Part shown: in pieces, positions 55,596 through 64,000 of the stretch
Layout of the letters: every line of letters begins with the position of its first letter
Numbering within the stretch: the first letter of the stretch is position 1
Program-made: the position numbers and the translations under genes
Notes under the pieces: model-generated
What the model saw: the letters and a program-made list of their open reading frames with translations, nothing else
The model's database searches: none
Told to the model about the DNA's origin: nothing
NCBI GenBank assembly: GCA_026545225.1
Contig: CM048850.1
Location: 5,026,001 to 5,090,000 of the forward strand
Length of the DNA stretch: 64,000 bases
From: Cornus controversa
Taxonomy: Eukaryota; Streptophyta; Magnoliopsida; Cornales; Cornaceae
Reading direction: 5' to 3'

Positions 55596-57451
55596 TCCAA
55601 ACCTCCAATGTACCTAAATAATCGAGGGAGTCTAAACCTAGCGCTTAATCTAGGTTTCTGGGCCTATTATGTTCCTAAGAACCTTATTTAATTATTCTAA
55701 AATTTTCTGCAATTTTTGAAAATTTATAACAACGCATAGCCAAAGGCAAGAATTTAAAAATTCTCATTTTGAAACACACCTTTTTAAAACTAGTTCTATA
55801 ACAAAGAAAAATTATTTCGTAATGAAATTAAAACCTATGCCTATTCTGACCCCAAAAGATTAGATAAAAACCCAAGTGCATTCTGTCCATTTTGACTTGA
55901 TATTTAAAACCCAAGTGCATTCTGTTCCCAAAAGATCACCAAAATTTTCTGGAAATTTTCTGAAATTTTAAAAATATTTTCAAAATAAAAGAAGATGAAA
56001 ATCCAATTTTGAGGCATACTTTTAGAATCAATTTAACCACGAGGGAAGCTCATTTCCACTTGGAATTTAAAACCCAAGTGTATTTTGTTCCTAAAAGGTT
56101 ACCCAATTTTTTTTAGAATTCTTCAGAATTTAAAAATAATTTTAAAAATAATTTTTCCTATTTTTCTAAATTAAAAACAAATTTTAAAAATAAAAAAATA
56201 CCCTGGACTGGGCCTAGAGGTGGGGCCCAGTGAGTGGGGGCCCCTGCCGTCGTCCCCGGCGCCAGCTGGAGGTGCTGCCCCACCCTTTTTTTTTCTTTTT
56301 CTTTTTCTTTTTCTTTTTCTTCTTCTTCTTCTTCTTATTCTTCTTCCCTAATTTGAAGCTTCAAGCACCATTAATGGAGCCGAAACTTCCCGGCCACTTT
56401 CGGGCACCGAATCGCACATATGAATATACCATTGAACTTGTCTCGATCTAAGCTATGCATTGGTACCAAAATCACTCCCTCTCGCGCCCTAAATCAAAAA
56501 CGCCCAATTTCAAGTTTTAAAAATCTAAAATTTCAAACTCAAATTTCCGTCAATCTACCCAACGGTTCACAACCAAAATTTCCAGGATTGTTCTAGGAAG
56601 CAAGATCTACCTATTGATCGTAACAAAACTCTCAAAAATGATGAATACAGTAAACCCAATTTCATGTTCGTACATATATATATATATACATGTATATACA
56701 TATGCAAAAATACCCTAAAGCAGTACCAAAACTCCAGAATCTTCATGTTTAATTCATAGAATCATTCTTAGCATGCAAAATCATTTAATTTTGTAATTAA
56801 ATACAAAAAAAAGAAATTATATATATATATATTCCAGCAACATGTATATACAAATAATATATATGTCTATAGATTCAAAGGAGAAGAGAAGAGTTCAAAC
56901 TTGCCTTTTTGACGAACATGAAGTCATCCTGATGATCGCTCCTTCTCTCCCTTCTCTCTTGCGTCCACTCTCTTTCAGTCTTTGTACGTGTAAACGACAG
57001 AAACCCTAACCCCCTTTTCCTTTTCTTTTATTTTAATTTTCTTTTCTTTCTAGAAAACTAAAATAAAATTCCTAAATAATTATATTAATAAATATAAAAT
57101 ACTTAGCCCACCTATATATATATATATATATAAACTACTTAGCCCACCTATAAATAAAATATACATATATATTTTTATATATAGATATATCTAGCCCAAC
57201 CCAACAGTCTAACCCAACCTGGTAGAATTTAAAAATTAAAGAACATACAACTAACTCTAAAATAAAAATATCTATATAAAGAAAAAATACCAAGACCCAG
57301 TCCAAATAAAATAAAATAAAGTAAACTATACTACAATATTTAAAGCATTCAAAGGATCTAATCCAACCAATAAAGCAATTCAATTTAACTAATAAAAGGA
57401 AAAAAATATTTAAATTAAAATTAAAAGACCTTCAAAATTATGGGGTATTAC
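55596..57451 (-). repeat. Chromovirus C 3' LTR, proximal part
   Basis: On the minus strand starts TGTAATACCCC at 57451, right after a polypurine tract (GGGGAGAAGAA). The TGTAATACCCC start is common in plant chromovirus LTRs. The sequence runs to the insertion of element D and is inferred to continue at 46050. A pyrimidine-rich (TTTTTC/TTC)n tract lies at about 56285-56345 and short (TA)n tracts near 56670, 56820 and 57115. Open frames inside are not genes. Confidence 0.7.
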
Positions 57452-58846
57452 ATTCTTCTCCCCTAAAAAGAGAAATTTTGTCCTTGGAATTCACCCCATA
57501 TTTGAAAGAAAAAGCTCTGGATACTTTGCTTTTATTTCATCCTCCCTTTTCTAAGTGAACTCCGCCTCATTATAGTGACTCCACTGAACTCGAACTAACG
57601 GAATGGTCTTATAACCAAGAACCTAGTCCCAACGGTCAAGAATATAGTAAGGCTGCTCCATATATGTTTCATTTGGCTGCAACTCAATCTCTTCAACCTC
57701 AATGTGCTGATTAATAGCATCATCCTTAAAAAATTGCCATAACATAGACACATGAAAGATATGATGCACCATGTGCATTGTGTCTAGTAATGCCACTCTA
57801 TACGCTACTGTCCCGATCCTATCAGTAATCATAAAAAGAACCACAAAATAAGGTGATAACCTTCCTTTTTTTCCAAACTGCATTACTCCCTTCATGAGAG
57901 AAACCTTAAGTAAAAACCTGATTCCCCACCTTGAACTCTAATGCTCAAGTCCTCTGATTAGCATAACTCTTTTGTCTACTCTGAGCAGTCCGCATATGGT
58001 CTCTAACAAGAGTGACCCTTTCTGATGTATCCTTAATGAATTCAGGACCCAAAAACTTATTATCTCCAACATCCAACCAACATACCGGTGACCTACATGG
58101 CCCCCTATACAGAGCCTCGAATTGTGTCGTACAAATAATCTTCTAATAACCATTGTTATAGGCAAACTTAACAAGTGGTAGATAAATCTCCTAATTACCT
58201 TTGAAGTCGAGTTCACATGCTTGCAACATATCCTCCAAAATCTAATTAATCCTTTCAGTCTGACCATCGGTCTGAGGGTAATAGGTTATACTGAGATGCA
58301 GAGTTGCACCCATAGCCTACTAAAAACTCTCCCAAAACCCTGATACATAATTCGGATCCTTATCCGATATAATGGACCAAGGCACATTATGAAGCTTCAC
58401 TATCTCGACAATGTAAAGCTTCGCGTATTGCTCTGAGGTGTAACTCGAGTGTATGAGCAAGAAATTGGCTGATTTTATCAACCTATCCACTATCACCCAA
58501 ATAACATCATAATTTTGTTGTGAGGTGTGAGGTGGAAAGTCCCACAATGAAATCCATGGAGATGCTCTCCCACTTCCACTCCGGTATAGGCAATGGCTGC
58601 AAATATCCCGACAGTCTCTGGTGATTAATCTTGATCATATGACATGTGCTACATTTAGAGACATATTACAATGTCCCACTTCATACCTGCCCACCAAAAC
58701 TGTTGTTTCATATCTTTGCACATCTTATCCCCTCTCGGTTGTACTAAAAACTGAAAACCGTGGGCCTCACTCATCACTGCCCTCCTCCAGTCGTCATTGT
58801 GAGGGACCATTAACCATCTCTTGTATCTCAGTCCTCTAGTCGTTAT
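57452..58846 (-). pseudogene. Chromovirus C pol: integrase and C-terminal part
   Basis: Minus-strand order: MSEAHGFQFLVQPRGDKMCK then QQFWWAGMK (integrase N-terminus, about 58790-58690), LPIPEWKWES-like (about 58590), DVIWVIVDRLIKSANFLLIH, IISDKDPNYVSGFWESF (58547-58320), a degenerate core end, then HHIFHVSMLWQF (57770-57730) and ILDRWDLGYKTIPLVRVQWSH (about 57640-57580). The last is a decayed chromodomain-like region. Several stops and frame changes are present. The frame is cut at 58846 by fragment E, and the RNase H end plus integrase start between 58846 and 62450 are missing. Confidence 0.8.
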
Positions 58847-60739
58847 TGCCTGATAGCATCAAGAAGAGGGAGATTGATTTTTACTTGTTTGAAGATCTCC
58901 ATGTCTTGAATTTTCTCTCCTTGCTTCCCAAAATGAGAAGGTTCCTTCAATCTTTGAGGAAAAGGAACTGGAGGTTCAAAGAAGTGTCAAGATTTGGACT
59001 TGATGACAACACAACTTCACTTGTCTTTCCTTTTGGATTTAGTGGGATGTTGTGCACATTTGGATTTAACGGAAACAATTTTGGATTTAATTGGGATTCT
59101 TTTGGATTTTTGGATTGCTCTTGGGATTCCTTTTTCTTTCTTCCCCTACCTTGGAATTGATGATTTTACCACTCCTTAAGGTGGTGATTGATTGAACTTA
59201 CTCCAAAGGAGAATTACAAGATGAAGATGATGGATCCTCAATCACATGAACACCCTTAGGATTCGCCACCGGTTGACTCGGCAACTTACCTTCCTCTCTT
59301 CTATTCAAGGCATTAGCTAGTTGCCCGATTTGAGCTTCTAACCTAGCCATAAATTGAGCATTAGCTTCAAGCTTAGAGATTGATTGAGAGTGAGTTTGCA
59401 ATAAGCGGGTATTGGCCTCAAGATTGCTTATCATTCTTTCTTCAAAGCCTTGGCTTCTCGGAGGAGGTGGTGGTTGTTGGTAATTGGATCTTTGATGGTA
59501 AGGTTGAGGATTTGGCCTATATTGAGGCTGTTGAGATTGGGAATTGAAAGAATCTTGCCCTTGAAAAGAGGGACTTGATTTTTGAGGTTTTCATGAAAAA
59601 GCCGAATGATTCTTATAACCAAGATTGTACGTGTTTGAATATGGATCATTCATCTGCTTAGAGTACAAAGCATTCGCTTGCTCTTGAGCATAATCGAGAG
59701 ATTGCCCGGCAATAGGACAATCTCGCACAAATTGTGAAGTACTATAGCAAAACGAACACCCTTCCTGATTTTGAACAGGTTGGCTTGGAGTAGGCAGCCC
59801 ATTTTTCATGATTAGGTCCATTTTTCGGGATAAGGCTTCTACTTGCATGACAACCTCATCTACCCGTGAAATTTCATGCACTCCTCTACAAGGTTGGGTG
59901 GCCTTCCCTTTTCTAGTGGAGGAGCGTTGAGCTGAATTATTGCTTAGGGTTTGAAAAAGTTTCCATGCCTCATCGGGGCTTTTCAAAAGGTATCCACCTC
60001 CACAAGCGGAGTCTATCATTTGCCTATGTTGCTCACTCACCCCATCATAAAACCTTTGCACTAGCTGCCATTTTGGGACAGCATGATGCGAACAAGATTT
60101 AAGAAGATCTTTTAATCTCTCCCACGTCTCATGAAATTGTTCTTGATCAAATTGGGTGAATCCAGTGATTGCTCTCCGAATATCACTCATCTTTCCCATT
60201 GGGAAGTATTTTTTTAAGAACTCTATTTGCATCTCCGCCCAAGAATGGATTGAGTTAGGTTCTAAGGAATTGAACTAACTTCTAGCTTTATCTTTTAGGA
60301 AGAATGGAAACATACGCAGCTTTAGATCATCCTCCGTAAATTGTGGTACAGGAATGGTGGAACACACGGAAAGGAAGTAATCTAAATGCCGGTATGGATC
60401 CTCATTAGGGAGACCATGGAAGCTATTAAGAAGATTGATGGTGGAGGACTTTATTTCAAATTGAGTTGCCGCTACATCCGAAAATTGAATACATGAAGGT
60501 ACTTCAAATGTAGTCGAAAGATAAAAGTCCATAAGCAACTCTCCTTGAGGAGGAGGAGGTGGAGGTTGTTGTTCATGATTAAAAGGAGGTAGTCCGGGAG
60601 GTTGTCTTTCATTTGGGTCCATGTTTTCGGTCCTAGGCAATATAGGGTCCCTAGAGGTTCCTCTACGTTGTCTAAGTGTTCTTTCAAGTTCCATATTACA
60701 CGGAAGCAACGGAAGTGACAAGGACCGTCTACCTAGCAT
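58847..60739 (-). pseudogene. Athila gag and linker (element E)
   Basis: Starts MLGRRSLSLPLLPCNMELER at 60739. Capsid: DPYRHLDYFLSVCSTI, LKLRMFPFFLKDKARS, MQIEFLKKYFPMGKMSDI, then CGGGYLLKSPDEAWKLFQTL. The knuckle reads CSFCYSTSQFVRDC, with Gln in the histidine position, so metal binding would be lost. Blocks 60739-60275, 60232-59591 and 59434-59198 share one frame. The stops between them (after DKARS, after HSAFS) fall where tryptophan is expected. The linker then reads TTLRSGKIINSKVGEERKKE and HFGKQGEKIQDMEIFKQVKI before truncation. It is the best preserved of the three Athila gags in the right half of the window. Confidence 0.85.
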
Positions 60740-61002
60740 GCATTAATAATAGAACAACACCTCAATATGCAAAATAAACAATAATATATACAAAAGAAAT
60801 CAATGAACTCAAACCCACTAATTTTAGATTTTATACTCACAAAGGGTTCCAACTTTAATTCTTTTAGATGCCCGCTATGTGGTATACCTAAAATCAAGAA
60901 ATTTGACAAATAAGAACAAGATATATACAAAAAGAATGAAAGAATTTCTAGCCTAAGAATTAAACCAGATTTAATCTTCCAATGGCAACAATTAAACCGT
61001 AG

Positions 61003-61020
61003 TCCCCGGCAACGGCGCCA
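61003..61020 (-). other. Primer binding site of element E, tRNA-Asp type
   Basis: On the minus strand reads TGGCGCCGTTGCCGGGGA, identical to the site of element A, nine bases after the LTR end. Confidence 0.88.
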
Positions 61021-61029
61021 AAATTTTGA

Positions 61030-62449
61030 TGTGGTTGGACTTGAATTATATTGAAAGCTTAATTTTGCCATTTTTATCAAAATATAATTTAACCACTCGC
61101 AAGAGCACGAATCTTTGTAGATACGGTTCTATATAGAGGGTATCGATCCCACGAGGACTAGTCGCAATTGTCTTTAAAGAAAGATTACTTCCACTTTAAT
61201 CCTAAAAACAAGGTTTTGAGTTTTTGTTTATAAAACTATTGCATGAATGTAATAACAATAAATTTAAAGAGTAAAGGATGGGAGAGAGAACTAGGGGTGG
61301 TTTCCACCACTAGCCATTCATATGTTCATAAGTGTAGCAAGCTTGGGATTCATAAATTAAATGCCTAACAATGTCATTAGGCTTGTGACCTCAATGACAT
61401 ATCAAAAGATTAATGTGTGTGCCACCTATCATAATCCATCTTCAACAAGCATAGTTTTTCAACCTAACTAATTACCTAATTACCCTACTCTCTAAGTGAG
61501 CCTAAACCTAAATGCATCCAAACTACCTTATCTTGGCATGGTTTATACAAGCAAGCACAACACATTCATTTAAAGTACCATTACCTAGCCATCATTTGCA
61601 ATTCTTGTGGAATATGCAAATGTTGTGCATTCATATGACAAAATCTACTCTAAGACAAGAATAAACTCCACTTCAAATGAATATATAAGAGAAATGTATA
61701 AGTGTATATTGTCACTAGACTAGATAATCAACATTTAATTACAAATCCCAACATCCTACAAAAATGAACAAGTTTACATGGCTAGGGGTTTCACCAACAC
61801 CCTAGTAGAGAAGTTAGTTGCTCATGACTGCCTTGCACTCTTCCATTGATGAAGAAATGGAGCTTCAAGGTCTGGTTCAACTCCTTCTCCTCCTCTCCCG
61901 AATGTCTCTCCTTGTATATTCTGATGTGTATGAGAGATATGTGAGAAATGGCTTCTTTTTGTGCTTTATGGCTACCTTTTTCAACTTTGGGACCCACCAT
62001 ATATATATATATATCAATATATATATCCATTATATCAAGAAGGTCCCCAAGGGTCTTGTTCAAGTCAGACAATCCCCCTAAGTCGTGCAAAAAGGGGGAT
62101 TTTGTTGCAAGTGGGAGAGCAGGTGAGCAAGTGGGCAAGTGGCTCTGCAGAATCTCGATCAATCGAGATTGGATCTCGATTGATCGAGATTTCGATCAAT
62201 CAAAATAAGATCTCGATCAATCGAGATCTCGATTGATCGAGATCAACATCTCGATTGATCGAGATGCCTTGGCTGCAATTCTGACTTTTCTCTTCAGCTG
62301 CAAAAAGCCTCAAATTTTACTCCTTTCACTACAAGACCTGCAATACATCAAAAACACAAAAATACCGTAAACATATCTCGGTAAACGTAGAAACATAACT
62401 AACATACGCAATAAAGAGGGTTCAAATGCATAGAATTGAACACTTATCA
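61030..62449 (-). repeat. 5' LTR of element E
   Basis: About 1.42 kb. On the minus strand starts TGATAAGTGTTCAATTC at 62449 and ends AGTCCAACCACA at 61030. The start resembles that of the element B LTR (TGATAAGTGC). It contains the palindromic repeat cluster at 62152-62265 and a (TA)n stretch near 61999-62010. Confidence 0.85.
62152..62265. repeat. Palindromic minisatellite in the LTR of element E
   Basis: Five full copies of an 18-mer, ATCTCGATCAATCGAGAT or its complement ATCTCGATTGATCGAGAT, at 62152-62169, 62173-62190, 62210-62227, 62226-62243 and 62248-62265, plus a partial copy at 62191-62200. Each copy is itself an inverted repeat with 8-bp arms around a CA/TG centre. The cluster can form several alternative hairpins. 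Confidence 0.92.
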
Positions 62450-64000
62450 TCACCCAAGAGGTAATGCCTCCAAATCCTCAAAGCAAAAACCATGGCTACC
62501 AACTCCAAATTATGAGTCAGGTAATTAAGCTCGTGAGGTTTAAGCTTATATGAAGTATAAGATATCAACCTCTCCTCCTGAATCAACACACAACCCAAAC
62601 CCTAAAACGATGCATCAGTATATACCAAGTACGCAACTCCGCTCCAGGTAGTAGTTAGGACAGGTGCAGTAGTCAATCTAGTCTTCAACTCCTCAAAAGC
62701 CACCTGACAAAAATTATCCCAAACGAAACTTTTTAGTGAAATAGGTGAGCGGGCCAGCGATCCTAGAGAAGCCCCGAATAAACTGACGATAATAACTAGC
62801 CAACCCAAGAAAGCTGCAAATCTCTGAAGGCCGGTGAGGTAGGTTGTCCCCACTCCAAAACCACTGACACTTTACTTGGATCAACTACTATCCCTTTCTC
62901 ATATACTACATGACCTAAGAACTTCACCTCCCTCTACCAGAAATCACACTTCTCAAACTTTGCATACAGCTAATGATCTCTCAATATCTGCAGAATGATA
63001 TGAAGGTGTCTGGCATGATCCTCCTCTAACCTAGAAGAAACTAGAATGTTGTCGATGAATATGATAACAAACTGATCTAAGTACGCCCTGAACACTCTGT
63101 TCATCAGATCCATGAAGAAAGCTGGGGTGTTTGTTAACCTTAAGCGCATAACTCGAAACTCATAAGACCCATATTTGGTAAGGAAAGTTGTCTTTGGTAC
63201 ATCCTGCTCCCTTATTCGAAGCTGAAAAGTAGGTGGCTCCTTTCATATTTTTGAAAAGTAGGTGGCTCCTTTCAGCTGATCGAACAAATCATCAATCCTA
63301 GGCAACAGATACTTGTTGTGGATTGTGACCTTATTCAATTCCCTGTAGTTAATATGAAGGTGAAGAGACCCATCCTTTTTTTCACAAACAACACTGGTGC
63401 TCCCCACGATGAAGTACTCCTGTGAATAAATTTCTAACTGAGAAGTTGTTGAATCTGGTCCTTGAGTTCCCTCATTTCCATAGGTGCCATTCTGTATGGG
63501 GCCCTAACAATAGGCCTAGTGCCTGGAGCTAAATCTATCACAAAGTCTATCTCACGACTCGGTAGTAACCCTGGGATCTCCTAAAACACATCTTGAAAGT
63601 CTCGTTCCACTGGAATCTAATCTAAAGAAATTGTAGTTCCTTCTGGAGACTACTCACTGATAAAAAAACATATGCGTACTAGACCCTCCATTTGATTGCG
63701 GTATAGCAATCAAATATATCTCTTGACCCGGTATAGCAAAAACAATTGCCTTATCATGACAATTAACCTGAGCATGGTAATGTGATAACCAATCCATCTC
63801 GAGTATAACATCATAGGAATGTATATCCAAGATCAATAAGTCTACCAAGAACCTGAGTCTACCAATGTCTATAGGGACCTGTTTACATTGTTCCCGTAGA
63901 ACTATACTAACCCCAATGGTGTAGCAATACAAGTGGAGAACTACATGGCTGAGTAAGTATACTCGATATCCTAACAAACGACTGAGACACAAAAATGAGA
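62450..64000 (-). pseudogene. Chromovirus C pol: protease, RT, RNase H start (runs off window)
   Basis: Minus-strand protease near 63992-63654: VPIDIGRLRFLVDLLILDIH and DVILEMDWLSHYHAQVNC. Degenerate RT follows (about 63560-62880), with an [12 protein letters not shown] catalytic region near 63050. The RNase H start reads CQVAFEELKTRLTTAPVL then YLVYTDASF (62720-62602). Then [19 protein letters not shown] lies at about 62520-62455, where fragment E interrupts. Frame changes and stops are frequent. Gag and the 5' LTR should lie right of the window. Confidence 0.8.

Larger units (their letters stand above)
58847..62449 (-). mobile_element. Truncated Athila-type element E: 5' LTR, gag, linker
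   Basis: Minus-strand order: LTR (62449-61030), primer binding site (61020-61003), gag (60739 to ~59200), and the gag-protease linker to VKINLPLLDAIRQ at about 58847. There the sequence jumps to the integrase of element C. Protease, RT, RNase H, integrase and 3' LTR are absent. Part of the host chromovirus is absent too, so a deletion spanning the insertion removed both. No target duplication can be shown. Confidence 0.85.

Noticed and set aside
62450..62454. TCACC as a target duplication of element E
   Set aside because: The other end of element E is deleted, so there is no second copy to compare.

Overview
This is nuclear DNA of a flowering plant, most likely a woody eudicot. It is AT-rich, carries split genes with GT-AG introns, and is packed with nested Ty3/gypsy retrotransposons of the Athila, Tat/Ogre and Tekay/Del (chromovirus) types plus L1 and RTE LINEs. 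I see no prokaryotic operon, CRISPR array or virus genome. The species cannot be read from the sequence.

Host genes lie only in the middle (about 16.3-26.7 kb). The best is a complete five-exon FIS1 gene (mitochondrial/peroxisomal fission 1 protein, 166 aa) on the minus strand. Its 4.1-kb first intron holds fragments of an L1 LINE, a MATE transporter, an RTE LINE and one unidentified open stretch. Its third intron holds a 537-bp hAT-type MITE with a perfect 8-bp target duplication. Divergently placed are a C-terminal remnant of a cinnamoyl-CoA-reductase-like gene and the first two exons of a class VII receptor-like cytoplasmic kinase, whose remaining exons are absent from the window.

Left block (1-16.3 kb): an Athila-type element (A) lies in an older minus-strand Del-type LTR. 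A has gag, protease and integrase but lacks reverse transcriptase and RNase H. A 3.9-kb solo LTR (TSD CTTGT) sits in its integrase zinc finger. Then comes a full-length, decayed L1 LINE (10182-16312) with a 17-bp target duplication.

Right block (27-64 kb) is a stack of insertions. The base is a Tat/Ogre-like element: the end of pol, a 3' region of tandem repeats, and an antisense extra ORF. A second Athila (B, 33158-43253, minus strand) splits that ORF with TSD AGGAG. Just beyond, the 3' LTR of a minus-strand chromovirus (C) begins. C's LTR is split by a full-length plus-strand Tekay/Del element (D, 46051-55595). C's pol is split by a truncated third Athila (E, 58847-62449), whose LTR carries a palindromic minisatellite. 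C runs off the right edge.

All retroelement ORFs are broken. A large share of the premature stops are CAA/CAG/CGA to TAA/TAG/TGA or TGG to TAG/TGA changes, as expected from deamination of methylated cytosine. No new functional system is evident. The most useful observations are the RT-less Athila, the split antisense ORF, the excess of stops in element D relative to its young LTRs, and the palindromic LTR repeat.
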